Assembly: GCA_033964015.1 (NCBI GenBank) | Contig: CM066913.1 | Coordinates: forward strand, 30,517,577-30,581,576 | Source: Scolanthus callimorphus | Lineage: Eukaryota > Cnidaria > Anthozoa > Actiniaria > Edwardsiidae | Direction of reading: 5' to 3' | Length of the DNA: 64,000 nucleotides | Shown: one piece after another, positions 42,301 to 53,372 of the stretch | Numbering within the stretch: the stretch's first letter is position 1 | How the letters are laid out: every line of letters starts with the position of its first letter | Position numbers and translations under genes: made by a program | The notes under the pieces: model-generated | Databases searched by the model: none | What the model was told of the DNA's origin: nothing | Seen by the model: only the letters and a program-made list of their open reading frames with translations

Positions 42301-45300
42301 TTTTTTTTTTTTTCATTATCTATATAATATTCTTCTACAAGTATATCACAGATTCTAACAAGTGCAAAAAAGCTGGTAGTCATCACAGCTCTGGTAGTCA
42401 TCAGAGATGTTTAGTGTCCTTTGCGCCCACAATGAAGGGTCGGTAGCTGATACCCTGCATGCAGATTCAAGTGACACCAGTGTACAAGTGTCTCCTCTTC
42501 CACCCATCAAGAGAGTCGCTCTCGACTGCCAAGAGTCAGCTGTCATGGCCGACCTGTACACCGAACTATATCCTGACAAGGAAATTCACTGCCCAAGACT
42601 ATGTGACAGCTACTCCAAAGTTCTTCTAAATGGTGTTTTGTGTAGAACAACGCAAACAGTTGGAGTTATTGTTCGTTCTCCAGATGGGGAAAGCAGAGCT
42701 GCTAAGGTACAAAGGTTCATAAGACATGATGTCGTGGTGAAGAGCCCAAATGGAAAAAGACGCAGAACGACTGACGATGTTGCAGAGGTGGAGTGGCTCA
42801 ACAGTCACCCAGAAAGGCATTCCCGCTACCCTGCACCATTGGAAGTGTGGTCGACGGACACTGCTTGCCGTGCATATGTTCTACTTACCGAGATTAAGGC
42901 ACAGTGCATATTGGTCAAGTACAAAGTAAAGTTTAATCACGGCAAAGAGAGGTGAATGTAGTAATTCCCTTGGTTGGAAGATTTATTTTGTAAGAGCTTT
43001 TATCTTCTTTTGGATACTATTTCAAATAACCTTTGATACTAATTCAAATAACCATTATTCATGTCTGGAGTGCGTAAAAAGTTATAATGAATAATAGGGT
43101 TTATTCTACTTTCATCAATTTCATCACTAGATGTTTCATTTTGCAATCTAGTGACTTCTGTTTTCACTACAAAGTGCTTGCTGCATGTTTGAAGGATTTG
43201 AGCTATTGCATGCATCTCATAAACTGTCTGTGGCAAGGGAAGACGGGGAAAAATTGCATGAAGCCAGGGTGCGACAATATTTTAGTGTAAAGTAGTTGTA
43301 TTTCAATATATTTATTCTTGATGTTTATAAAATATGAACTTTCACGTATAATAAAATTGAGAAATATTTTGTTCTACGGGTTTACCGAAATAGCTATTTC
43401 AAACTGCTATAGATTGTAATAAATAGAGGATATTACATGGCCGCGCGGAGATACGAATTTTATCTTCGAGTGCTTAAAAAACTGTCACGGCAAAACAAAG
43501 AGTCCACTGCAAAATACAATATTTTCACAGCAATTCACTACAAAATACATAGAGGAGATACCAATTTTATCTTTGAGTGTTGAAAATTTATCTCACGAGT
43601 GAGATAAATTTTTAACACGAGAAGATAAAATTCGTATCTCCAAGCGGTCATGTAACTAATGTTCTGTTTGTTATATAAATATCAATGAAATACCAAATTC
43701 AAATTTTATTTGAGTTAAGCTTATGAAATCGAGCACTCAGCAAATGTGATATTTTCACGTGTGAAGATATCAAGTTTTCGCGCGGGAGATCACCTGGTAT
43801 TTCATTGGTGTTTATATAATAAGATAACATCATTAATATTTCAAATGAAATGTTCTTAAAAAGTGAAAAGAATAAGGTCATGGACTGAACAATTTGCGTA
43901 GCGAAAGCCTTACACATTCCTTTAGAGGCCCTCCTTTGTGAGCTTGTGTTTTGAATTGCTAAATCACACTTTTTCGAAACATCACAATAAACTTGGATGA
44001 AAAAACTTTTTTTTTTTTCGAGTATCGCTATAAGGAACATTTTCTGGTATTGAGAAAATGTCCCTTGGCGCGGCGCAAAAGGGTGCCCCCGAATTTAACC
44101 CGCTTTGCCCCTGCGGAGATCATAACCCCATTGGGTGTGAGCGCTGAGGAAATTCGTGGCTACTCCAATAACCGTGTGGAAACCCAAACTCAATTAACCC
44201 AATAAAACCTCTTGGTTTCATTTCGGCGAGGGCCCGCAAATGCTTGAACACGAGATTTCAAGTGTATACATTGTACGTCTCTGAACACGTCCGGAAGCTC
44301 AGTGCGTGGAACGAGCTAGTTCCAATTTTAGGACGTTTGAGTCGGAGAGTTGTACCACATGGTGAGGGCCCGCAAATGCTTGAACACGAGATATCAGTGT
44401 ATACGTCTCTGAACACGCCAGGAAACTCCGTACGTGATGGCATGCGGGGATTTTCAAGGCGAACACTCTTGAACACGTGGCGTGGCGCGCACATCTTGAA
44501 CACGCCCGTAACACGTAACGTGGTACAGGCATATTCATGACTTGAACACGCTTGAAAATGTACTATTTTGCGCTGTGGAGTTTGATCAGCTACTTTGAAA
44601 ACATTTTACAGTCCTGGCTCATTTTCATCTGCTAACAGTCATGGCAAAAATGGTGTAGTTGTTGTCAATAGATGTATTTGTTTAAAATAGAGAATAAAAT
44701 AAAATTATTTCATTTTTCTGACTTATTAAATTTGTAGACAATATAAGCAAACAGAATATGTCAAAATCAAACAAGCCAACTTGCTTACAATACTGTCCTG
44801 CCAGATATCCCCCTCAAAAAGAGGCAGAGATGTTTTCCATGACAGATATAGTTGCCACAGTGAGGGTGAAATATCTAAACTGGATGGTACTAGAAGTTAT
44901 CCCAAGCTTCACTCATGTCACATGTCAAGAAACTGTGAGCATGCATGTAAGCAAGTGAAGTTTAGAATGTATGCAAGTACAGACATAAGTATTCTTGAGC
45001 TTCCAGGTGTTATAGTATTTTTAGTCTTTTTTATTATTCAAGACTTTATGGGAATTCCTTGATTTATTTATACCATAGTTTTTGTTATCATTTTACCTTA
45101 AATGTTATTGGCCTATCTTCTAGTATTAATGAAAGCTTTTATAGGTCTAAGCTCTAAGATATAGCCTCTCACAGGTTGTGAAATCAGGCACAATAACACA
45201 AAGGAAGTCATTTCTAGCAATAATTTTGCTCTGGTAATTCTGATATTCTTGTTCTATCATTGGAGACTCATATGCTTTAGATCATGTGTCAGACTGTGAC

Positions 45301-48300
45301 AAGTTCCCGTAATGCAGAATGCATACACTTCTCCATGTGTCCATGTCCCAGTGCAGTTCTTCATGGTATAGTTTTTTAAAATCAATTTTTACAAACTCTT
45401 TCTTGTATCTTAATTACACTCCAATATGTCAATCGCTATCTCCTGCTAAAACATCAGGCAAGTCTTGTAAGCCATAATCATCGCTTGTGACGAAAATTTG
45501 CAAGGAATTTACAGAGGAAGAAGCGATTAAAATAGGAGACGTGGTAGCGAACGTTTACACGAGTTGAACTCATTTGTTGAAATCCAAGAGAATCTGTAAA
45601 GTAAATGTTTTGTTCCTCGACAACAACGTCCCCTGAAGCTTTTTCTTGCAAAATTCCTCATCTTGGGCAGGGTATGACGGTTGAACTCATCATAAATATT
45701 GAGAAAACATCCTTCCTTTGCACTGCTCCGTGTTCGAACGCGCCGCCATCTTGCTACTATCACAGAAATATGCAACCGCTGACCGCGACTCAAGTCCTGG
45801 CGAACGTACTGCTTTGGCGCGCATTTATGCCCGCTGTGAAGAGCAAAGCGGAGTGCGTATGCAACAATGCACTGCCTCGGAGGTGTTTCATAACGAACTC
45901 TTTGGTTCTAACAAAAACGCCAGTACTACCTACACAGTAACAGCTCCGCAAGAAAGGGGAGTGCATTAATTAAAGGTGTCTCCTGTGGGATCGGAGTGTT
46001 GTGTTAGGTCAAAGACTTTATTGACAGAGACACGTTAATTTCTTTGTACAATGCCTTATCAACCTCAACTTGGGCACTGCAGTGAGGTTTGGGACACCCT
46101 TGGACAGGGCCATGCTAAAAGATTACAAGTTTTGCAAAACAGGACTGCCCGAATTATTTTGAGCCCCCGTCTTGAGGCACTATCGGCCTTAGAGTGGGAC
46201 TAGAAATTGAAAGGGCGACAGCCAAGTTCAAGATAATGTTTCAAGTGCTAAAAGGCCAAGTCCCAACATGCTATAGCACTTTTATCATAATAAATGTAAA
46301 TAATTTGTTCATAATTTTTTGGGGAAATCAGCTGTTATTGTCAGGGTTTAGCGTTACAACATAAAGCTATACCACTACTACTACTAACATAACCACTGTT
46401 TAGCAGAAAAGAGGGTGTGCTAATAGTAATAGGGCAACCTGTTTTGATGGTGGAGGGAGTGGGAGGGGAAGTAAGAGGGGCAATGTCAGTTGTAACGTCT
46501 TTCTTACATACGGCAACAACTTCTTAATGTCTTCGTCTTGCGGAACATATCCACTTTGTGCCAGAAAATGTAAAACCAGGAAATGTGATTTATTCATGGG
46601 TTATCATTTACCTTCAACATTCAACGAGTCATCTATATATTAATACCGTAAGGAAAATCGTGTCGACACTCGCTCCGCTCAGCCCTGAAGCTGTTCCGCC
46701 AAAAGAAGTTCGCAAACCCGAAGGGAAGGTGGAAATCTGGACCATGGGCGTATTTTTGTTGGAAAAGATTCACCTCGGGCTAAGTTCTAATTCAAGCGAT
46801 TTCTTAAGCGAGGGACAAAGCCGCCATCGCCGCCATGTTGAATTCTCCCACAGAAACTAAAAAAGAACTCGGTTCGCGCAAACGAAAGCACCATTGACAT
46901 TGAAACCTAAATGGTTCTCTTACAGATTACATACAGGAATGTGCAGGGATAATTCTAACTTGAAAGATTTGAGCTGAGAAAAATTTCATTCAAGTTTCAA
47001 CAAACGTACACACTACCTTGCTTCCCTCCGAGCACGCGCTAAGTCATGCTACGTCGAAATGACACATTCCGCCGAAAGTCATGAATAATATTCTCTCTGT
47101 ATAAATCCTGACGGCTCTATCGCAAAACGAAGGACACAATCCCGAAGAGAAGGAGGAAATCCCTCCAGTGGGCATGTTTTTGATGGAAAAGATTCACTTT
47201 GGGCTAAGTTCTAATTCAATCTATTTTTTAAGCGAGGGATAAAGCCGAAAAAATATAAATAATATAACCTAAAAAAACCTATTAGTCCTTAGTCTTAGAC
47301 CATTTTTACTTGACCTGTTTCTTCTCTCCCCTCACTGAGATATGATAAACATACAAACAATTCCGAAGTCAAATTGCGCTCTTCGATTTTCACGGGTTCT
47401 TTGACCGATTTGAGAGACGAACACACGCGTGATTTTGTCGCACCAATGAGGGAGACCAGTGCAAAAAAAATCCTTTTGGGCTCACTTCATTTACTTCGGC
47501 ATGGTGGGACGGGGTACTCATGCTGATGGGAGGTTATTAGTAATGTAAATCCAGCAGTTTATGGAAGGGGAAATCATGGACCCCTCCCCACATCCATATG
47601 GCCATTGTGATTTTTTTTCCCGTTTTTTTTTAACAGAGAACACTTTAAGTAAAATAAATTTCCCCCTTACACTCCGTGAATTTTTCACGGGCATCAGCTA
47701 GTTTACTATAATTCTGCAAAGAGACTGAAAACGGAAGACGAATAGTGGCAGATATATACCGAGGCGTGAATCGACCCTGGGGGTAATAGCCGCTTTATAG
47801 TGTGGACCAAATAAGTTGGACAAAATATGAATTATGAATTAGAATATTCAATGCAATGTAATTGCATATATACTGCGTAAAAACATTTGCTGCTACGCGT
47901 CGCAACACATTGATGGATATTGCAAGTTTCAAGAGCCAATCTAACGGGGGGGGGGGAGGGGATGTGTACTCGGATATTAAAATGACGGGGTGTCCGACGT
48001 ATTTTTTTGGATATGAAATTTGTAGTAAAAGTATTTTTGGGGGTTGAAAATTCTACCGGCCATTTTTTCGGGGGTAGAAAAATCCGCTGGTATTTTTTGG
48101 GGGTTGAAACTTCTGACAGGCTAGCTGATTATCAGGAAACATAATGGGACGGGCATCATGTGCATGCTGGTATTAAATAGCCGTTTTAGGCTTAAAAAGT
48201 TTGGTATTTTTCTGGGTATCAAGGTATGAAATTTATGGCTCAAGGGATTTTTTGGGGTATGAAATTTGGAGCTCCTTGGACCCGTTATTTTTATATCCGA

Positions 48301-48789
48301 GTACCCCCTGGGGCCAATCATCAGTGCGCACGGAATTAAATATTCACTGAATTGGTGGATACTATATAAATACTTTTACTACCTTGTAGGAGGAATAATT
48401 TTGACATTAAAATCGATGGTAAATGGCACAGTGTGGTCTGTACGTGGGAAAGCAACACAGGAAAGTACCGAGTCTTCGTTGATGACGTCTTACGTGGGGA
48501 AGGCTCTGTAGCTAAAGGACGGACTGTTTCCGGCGGTGCAGGGAACGTTGTTCTTGGGAACGACCTTGATACTCAAAACGGTGGCTTTCGCAGTACGGAT
48601 GCTCTGGTAGGATCGATAACGAGAGTGAATCTTTGGGATTTTGTGTTGCCCGATGAGTTGATTTCATCTGTTAGCAAAGGCTGCGGAAATGAAGTCGGAA
48701 ACATAATCTCCTGGCCACAATTACGTAATGATACAGTTGTATACCACGGCCAGGCAGCATTCCAGGAACCCTCGCATTGCACCATCTAA
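33193..48789 (+). CDS. Secreted PAN-EGF-pentraxin-like gene, five exons, frame break in exon 2
   Basis: Exons are 33193-33325, 35484-35697, 36442-36574, 39231-39453 and 48390-48789. The product has a signal peptide, a PAN/apple domain, an EGF-like domain and a pentraxin/laminin-G-like domain. It is probably an extracellular recognition or matrix protein of a type common in corals. All splice borders are canonical and phases agree except exon 2, which is one base short (or two long) of what is needed. This could be a pseudogene, an allele defect or an assembly error. The intron 39454-48389 is long and repeat-filled. Confidence 0.7.
33375..33665. repeat. Inverted repeat pair
   Basis: About 33375-33440 and 33591-33645 are inverted copies sharing GTATGCATTGCTAC and TTCAAAATTCAC with small changes, separated by about 150 bases. 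It lies in intron 1 of the PAN gene. Confidence 0.5.
33820..33995. mobile_element. Small TIR element (MITE)
   Basis: 176 bases with ends CTAAGGTGGACTCCAAAAG and CTTTTGGAGTCCACCTTAG, a 19-bp perfect inverted repeat. No coding capacity. Confidence 0.7.
34280..34467. repeat. Long foldback element
   Basis: Arms of about 85 bases, from AAGCAATAAAAATACTTTCT at the left to its complement at the right, meeting at AGCCTTCGGCT. Confidence 0.7.
34618..34873. mobile_element. MITE family A, copy 3
   Basis: About 256 bases, closely similar to copies 1 and 2 in the same orientation. It lies in intron 1 of the PAN-EGF-pentraxin gene. Confidence 0.75.
35484..35697 (+). CDS. Exon 2: PAN/apple domain, frame break
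   Basis: Encodes WMLANHAIKTISVISEFDCL, then HMCIGHDRCRSFNYKG, then in another frame GICVLNDETRHTRPNMYIPA. This is the C...C..C.SFNY......C.LN..TR..P pattern of PAN domains. The frame changes between about 35595 and 35608. The exon ends at GAG before gtgaga. Confidence 0.7.
35704..35810 (+). repeat. Repeat family B, short copy next to the PAN exon
   Basis: Starts GGAGGATATTACGTGGCCGC and continues TTTTATCTTCGAGTATTAAA. It shares these blocks with 43425 and 54451. It begins seven bases after the exon 2 donor. Confidence 0.6.
36190..36394. mobile_element. Small TIR element (MITE) with GTCTCGTC/CGTC repeats
   Basis: 205 bases. The ends TAGCCGTTTTCACACTAGAG and its near-inverse ...CTCTAGTGTGAATACGGCTA are inverted. 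It lies in intron 2 of the PAN gene. Confidence 0.65.
36442..36574 (+). CDS. Exon 3: EGF-like domain
   Basis: Six-cysteine EGF-like module: HCSANPCRNGGHSCQLV, then HECKCPSSFTGPSCE. Symmetry of one domain per exon and in-frame borders (phase 0 in, phase 1 out) support it. Confidence 0.85.
37152..39201. mobile_element. Inverted-end element ending 30 bases before exon 4
   Basis: AGGCCTAGGGCATACGTCGA (37152) and its inverted copy (to about 39197) bound about 2 kb. Inside are a strong palindrome (37484-37628), a related GAGGTCATTACGG block near 38510 and a G run at 38923. No transposase is recognised. Confidence 0.5.
37484..37628. repeat. Foldback element
   Basis: Arms of about 70 bases sharing GGTCATTACGG, ATATCAAACC and ACCAAAGC with their complements, meeting near GCCGTCTTCGGC. 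Confidence 0.7.
39231..39453 (+). CDS. Exon 4: pentraxin-like domain, N-terminal half
   Basis: Encodes NFQINFPRRSSVDYIML, then LSKFTVSLKVKITQGTDHTF and GKLWVWVQNKYQ, the first strands of a pentraxin/LamG jelly-roll. The acceptor ...tgtttcag lies about 30 bases right of a transposon end (39201). Phase 1 in, phase 2 out. Confidence 0.75.
40275..40462 (+). CDS. Possible exon of an unrecognised gene or transposon
   Basis: Open segment reading FMKWENLTELRRILKGMAAS, then GRCEVIRAYFRRKSLGYKR, ending at a perfect gtaagaac donor. Composition looks coding. It could belong with the open frame at 42407-42955. I do not recognise the family. Confidence 0.3.
41071..41536 (+). repeat. Diverged tandem duplication, unit about 230-240 bases
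   Basis: 41071-41311 and 41312-41536 share TATGCTTTTGTTTA, AACTGAAAGGAATGATTTTC and AAAATGTTTCTGTACTTACA in the same order with indels. Confidence 0.7.
42407..42955 (+). CDS. Uncharacterised protein, possibly transposon-derived
   Basis: 182 codons. The convincing part starts around MADLYTELYPDKEIHCPRL (42546) and continues VQRFIRHDVVV, DDVAEVEWLNSHPERHSRYP and LEVWSTDTACRAYVLLTEIK. The pattern (HxxxV, a W-x(4)-HP block, Pro-rich then VW) resembles C-terminal regions of multi-copy cnidarian transposon proteins as I remember them. It lies within the long last intron of the PAN gene. An acceptor just upstream is possible. Identity is uncertain. Confidence 0.4.
   Translation: MFSVLCAHNEGSVADTLHADSSDTSVQVSPLPPIKRVALDCQESAVMADLYTELYPDKEIHCPRLCDSYSKVLLNGVLCRTTQTVGVIVRSPDGESRAAKVQRFIRHDVVVKSPNGKRRRTTDDVAEVEWLNSHPERHSRYPAPLEVWSTDTACRAYVLLTEIKAQCILVKYKVKFNHGKER
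43425..43822 (+). repeat. Repeat family B, long copy
   Basis: Starts AGAGGATATTACATGGCCGC. The first half folds back on GGAGATACGAATTTTATCTT and its inverse near 43615-43640. The second half folds on ATATAAATATCAATGAAATA and its inverse near 43800-43820. So it is a two-hairpin element with no gene. Confidence 0.65.
44228..44550 (+). repeat. TGAACACG repeat cluster with a 100-base duplication
   Basis: GAGGGCCCGCAAATGCTTGA occurs at about 44229 and 44363. TGAACACG occurs at least seven times between 44243 and 44550. Both strands are open for some 80-100 codons, as expected for repeats. Confidence 0.7.
46050..46290 (+). pseudogene. LINE reverse transcriptase C-terminal fragment
   Basis: Reads CSEVWDTLGQGHAKRLQVLQ, then NRTARIILSPR, then ALEWD, the usual YCSxVWG...LQxLQNRAARII motif of LINE RT C-termini. 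It breaks frame afterwards. Short and dead. Confidence 0.7.
46660..47250 (+). repeat. Direct duplication
   Basis: About 46660-46825 and 47100-47245 share AAAAGATTCAC, GGGCTAAGTTCTAATTCAA and TTAAGCGAGGGA, offset by about 430 bases. Just left, at 46475-46560 on the - strand, is an open piece reading LVLHFLAQSGYVPQDEDIKK with a donor-like gtaag. It may be an exon relic, not identified. Confidence 0.45.
47945..48313. mobile_element. TIR element (MITE) with GTACTCGGATAT ends
   Basis: The left end runs GGGGATGTGTACTCGGATAT and the right end is its near-inverse, ATATCCGAGTACCCCCTGGG. The interior has GGGGTTGAAA-type degenerate tandem blocks. It ends about 75 bases before exon 5. Confidence 0.6.
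48390..48789 (+). CDS. Exon 5: pentraxin-like domain, C-terminal half and stop
   Basis: Continues in frame: NNFDIKIDGKWHSVVCTWES, then VFVDDVLRGEGSVAKGRTVS, NVVLGNDLDTQNGGFRSTDA, ITRVNLWDFVLPDELI and C-terminal VGNIISWPQL. The GxxVLGxDxDxxxGGF and LWD motifs are typical of pentraxins; acidic residues could bind calcium. The stop is at 48787-48789. Confidence 0.8.
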
Positions 48790-49057
48790 CGTAATCAGCC
48801 AACGATCTCAAACTTCTGTGCCAGGAATATCAGGATTTGCCGGAATGAACCTTTCTTGAACTTGAAGACCTACGGGCAGTGGACTTTCTCTGTAGCTGTA
48901 CCCTTACTTTGGAACAGGATTCCATTTGATGCCAGGGCTAAGTTCCAACGTAACTGGCTTTACGGCTAAAATCGTTCCTTCGCGACCTGCGTTTTCAAAC
49001 ATCGATTAGTTTTTCGCTTTGCTGCCCCGCAAGTCAAATCTTATGTGCCAATCAGAT

Positions 49058-49167
49058 TCTTACCCTGTTTCGCCTAGTGCAGTCGCCTGGCTTTCCGTCG
49101 CGACGATGTCTGGTTTTAGTTCAGAGGGAAGCCAGTTGACTGCACTAGGCGAAACATGGTAAGAGTT
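49058..49167. mobile_element. Foldback element with CCTAGTGCAGTC ends
   Basis: TCTTACCCTGTTTCGCCTAG at the left and its inverse at the right (TGTTTCGCC...GCAGTC in both), about 28-base arms around a 55-base centre that also folds (CTGGCTT/AAGCCAG). Related ends occur fused at 61665. Confidence 0.65.
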
Positions 49168-50457
49168 TCATCGGCTCAGATAGTTTGACCAACGTGACAG
49201 CAAAGTCCAAAATTCCAACAATTTGATGTTTTTGAAAACGTGGGGCGCGATGCAACGTTTTTAGCTGTAAGAAACTGCTGAATACTTGCCAGCTAACCCA
49301 GAGAAGTTTTAGAAAAGCATGCAGGCCCGTGGAAAAAGGAATGCAGAAAGCAAAAAAAAACAGGCAGAATCGTTAGACGTTTTCTCGATCCGCACCACGG
49401 TTCGGTGAAATCCGTAAAAGTTCCCGAGAAAAATGGTATTTCCTCGAAAACCGTTTCTCAAAAAGGTTAACCTTTCAATAAACGTGAATTATGATTTTCC
49501 CAAGAATTAACGTTTAAGAAAGAAAAGATCTCGTTGCGCATGCAGCAGGTTATGAGCGACTGTTACAATAGAACCCTTGGTAAATAAAGACGAGGCATTT
49601 TGTATCCAGGTACACTTAGAATGAAAGATAGGAGGTAAAACAAAACGGTGCACATGCATGTTACGCATGCAGGCATTTTGTTTCCAGGCACACATACACT
49701 TAGAATGAAAGACAGTAGGGTAAAACAATCGGCACTTCTCGAATTAGGTCGGGAAGCGGGTTACACCGGCTTTCTATCCTGATTTCCAACGGCTTATTTA
49801 AGCAAAGCACGTATTTAGGGATTCGGTGTTATTTTGAGTTTGATCCTTTCGCAAGATATTATTGTTAAAAATCGGATATTCTTCGAGAAGTGGCGTTTTT
49901 TTTAAAGAGCCTTTGTCAGCCGCCATTTTGACAGCATAGCAACATACCAAGTCGGAGAAAACATCCACTTCCATCGGCTGATTTAGAGAATGTACAGCAA
50001 TTTTCTCGATTGAATTTGTTAGATCAAATCTGAAACTTTATTTAGATATTTCTACACGTAGTTCGTCTTCTAATATCAAACGAAAACAATAACAAAGGGG
50101 TGGCTGACACGGGCTCTTTACGTTTTTAAAAAATTTTGTTTAGTTCAAAAGTTTGACCTTGGAAATTTAAAAGTTCAGACACGGTTTTTAAGAAACACCT
50201 TTAAGGATTAAAGCAATGTGTTACTTGGGAGTCAAGGTCAAGCAGTTCTGCAGGGGTAACTATTGAAAGTGTCACACCCACATTTTTAATACAACCTTTT
50301 TAAATAATATGTTTGTTAAAAAAATATTTCTTTTTGCAATAGCCCGCTTCTATAAGCTTTCCAACGATATATAGGTTGACATGTTTTGGTTAAACTAAGG
50401 AGTTGTCGCGTTTCTCGACCTAAAACTACTCTCCAACGCCTGCAAGTAGGTTAGAGG

Positions 50458-50877
50458 ACAGTAGGTGTCATTTAGCAATAGCTTAACATATAATGCAATC
50501 TTTATTTGCGTTAATATTTTAATAATATCCTGGCTACAGCGGACCCCCTTTTTAAACATCTCTAAAACAAAGTTTTGCTACCACTTTTGCACGAAATTTC
50601 ATAATGGTGTTCAATTTAATTGCTTCAGATATTTAGAGAGTCTTAGCCAGTTCGGCTGAACCAAAATAAATTTTGGTCTCGCCGAATTGGCTAAGACTTT
50701 CTAAATACCGAGGCAATTACATTGAACACCAATTTTGAAATTTCGTGCAAAATTTTGTTTTAGAGATGTTTAAAGAGGAACAAGGGGGTCCACTGTAGCT
50801 GGGATATTATTCAAAGTGTTAACGCAAATAACGATCAAAATATGTTAAACTATTGCTAAAAGGTACCCCCTACTGCA
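50458..50877. mobile_element. Long foldback element, arms about 190 bases
   Basis: From GACAGTAGGTGTCATTTAGC leftmost to its counterpart at the right, including GTCTTAGCCAGTTCGGC and its complement near the centre at 50665. The arms show some divergence. Confidence 0.7.
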
Positions 50878-52268
50878 CTCCAAGTTTGATATCCGTCACA
50901 TGAATATCATAAAAGTTATGACCGAATTTTATATTTGACTTTTCGTGGAGGTAATGAGTTTCTGCAGAAATTTCCTTTGATAGATATCGAGAAACCATCT
51001 GGTTTTGTGCGCCAGTATACATAACACATAACACATTTGTGCGCCACATACATAATACATAACGGATACATAACACCTTTATTTATCAGTGTAATCATTA
51101 ATCGACATTCCTTCAGGAACAGCATGCACACGAAGAACTTCCAATCAAAAATCAGACTTTTGTTATTAAAATCAAGCACCTTTGAATTATGTTTAATTGG
51201 TTAACGTTGAGTGTTGATTTTTTGGCGAGAACTGACGGAAGTTAGCGGTCGCCCACGAATCCCCGGAGTTTTCCGCGATAAACAACATTTAATAATAACA
51301 ACAATAATTTATTTCCCACCTGCAAGCAGGTTGCTGAGCGTCCTGAATAGCGCCCCCACCCGGTCTCATATATAGTATACGGGTATGCGCCGCCCTATAG
51401 GCGGATATCTTGTGACGTCAGTGTTTACATATTTTAAGCAATCGTGAAAATCATCAGGCGTAACGAAGCTACAAAAATATTTGTTTTTCGCTTGTTTGGT
51501 CGCTGATAGGATATGTATTTGAGTATGGCTACCCAAGTGCAAACAAATTTCGATCAAAGTTGTGCCGGGACAGTTTATTTCAAAACCTTTTCATAATTAA
51601 CAAAATTCCGCTTTGATTGCAACAAATTGGACAACCCTGGCGGTACGGTATACAATTTTGACTGTAGGTCTACGGTACGGTATAAAAAACGAGGATTCTT
51701 GGTATCTGATAGGGTCAGGTTTTTAAGACCTTTGTGGCACACCCCTACCCAAAAATCAGTGGTTTGTCGGTATCCTCTCCCCGGGATACCGACGTGGATC
51801 GATTGTCGTGTAAACTTTGGCAACTTCAATTGTGCAATCATTTTAGTAGATCTAATTGTGTCTGACTCCGAGAAAAAAGGGATTGAAGTTGTCGGCTCTT
51901 CTAGAACCAAAGGTAGGAAACTAGAGCGCTTTGTATGCATATATGTCAAATACAGATTACTTGTATTCTGTGTATTATATCATCCCACTTATTGCTTTGG
52001 TCATAAGCATTTATGTTTATTTCTAATCTGGTCACCGTCTTGAAATGTTCTAGCCAAAATACCACTTGTTTAAAACATTGCCTCCAATCAATATCGTTTC
52101 CAATGGTTTCTCAGCTCTCCTTCGCGCGTGAGGCCATCTGGGTAAGAGATTACATTGGTCGATTGATACTTTGCGGTTAATTCGACAGGGCGGAACAAGG
52201 CTTTCTATGCAGGTTCTATCTTCGCAATTTATGGATGTAGTCCTTACCGATTTTAGCCAATTTGAAGA

Positions 52269-53372
52269 TAGAGCGGATTTCAGATGACTGTCGTGAGTAA
52301 TTCGCAATTACTTTGAAATCACTCCTTTACACGGCCGGGCCTATAAGGATCAAAAATCGCCGGGGTTTGTTGTAACTTTGTGAGTTTTAATCCAATCACT
52401 ACCAAATTTCACATGTAAATAGTACTCATGAAATTAACAAACATAGTCTTTTTGGAATTTTCAAATTAACGAATTTTGGCGGCAAAATGACGTCATCAAT
52501 CTTAACCAAAATTTTATGACTTGGATATGTAAGAGCTCATTGAGATAGCCACAAAACCGAAAAGATTTTGAAATAGCCCATTCCCTTGAGAAGTTATGAA
52601 TATTTTAAGTTTGCAATGTCCGCCATTTTGTTTTTTAGACAAAATGGCAGCCATATTGGCAGCCGGTACAAAATTGCAGGGCTTGTTCTAACTTGGTGAG
52701 TTTTAATGCAATCACTTCTAAATTTCACATGTAAATAGTACTCATGAAATTAACAAACACAGTAATTTTAGAATTTTCAAATTAACGAATTTTGGCGGGA
52801 TAATGACGTCATCAATCTTAAACCAAAATTTCAAATCGATCATATGAAATTTTTGAGAATCGGGTATGAAAGAGCTCATTGAGATAGCCACAAAACCGAA
52901 AAGATTTTTGAAATATCTCGTCCCGTTAAGAAGTTATGGATATTTTAAGTTTGTATTTCGACGGAACGCTGACCAAAACAAAATGGCGGACATTGCAAAC
53001 TTAAAATACTCATAACTTCTCAAGGGAAAGAGATATTTCAATAATCTTTTCGGTTTAGTGGCTATCTCAATGAGCTCTTTCATATCCAAGTCATAAAAAG
53101 TTCATATGATCGATTTGAAATTTTGGTGTAAGATTGATGACGTCATTTTCCCGCCAAAATTCGTTAATTTCAAAATTCCAAAAGGACTATGTTTGTTAAT
53201 TTCATGAGTACTATTTACATGTGAAATATGGTAGTGATTGGATTAAAACTCACAAAGTTAGAGCAAACACGGCGATTTTTGATCCTTATAGGCCCGGCGT
53301 GTTAGGTTTTCCTCAGAATCGGTGTAATCACTTCGCGATTGGTTTCACTACAGTCATATGAAACTCGCTCTA
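52269..53372. mobile_element. MITE family A, split by a long inverted-repeat element
   Basis: The outer ends (TAGAGCGGATTTCAGATGAC and GTCATATGAAACTCGCTCTA) belong to family A. Inside, at 52329-53302, is a second element with arms of about 300 bases. The whole is a nested insertion. Confidence 0.65.
52329..53302. mobile_element. Long inverted-repeat element nested in MITE family A
   Basis: Both ends read inward from GCCGGGCCTATAAGGATCAA, with inverted arms carrying ATGACGTCATCAATCTTA. Around 52680-52960 there is an additional partial copy of the left arm, so it has one and a half units before the inverted arm. No gene is seen. Confidence 0.65.

Larger units (their letters stand above)
39454..48389 (+). 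other. Long last intron of the PAN-EGF-pentraxin gene
   Basis: 8.9 kb holding the open frames at 40275 and 42407, a tandem duplication, repeat family B (43425), a TGAACACG repeat cluster, a LINE fragment (46050) and a TIR element (47945). The rest shows nothing recognisable. Confidence 0.5.

Noticed and set aside
44244..44540. Several 80-98 codon frames on both strands
   Set aside because: Caused by the TGAACACG repeats, which lack stops in several frames.
51575..52043. Overlapping open frames of 124 and 138 codons on both strands
   Set aside because: The region consists of repeated GGTACGGTAT/ACCGACAAACC-type blocks with no protein motif; likely non-coding repeat.
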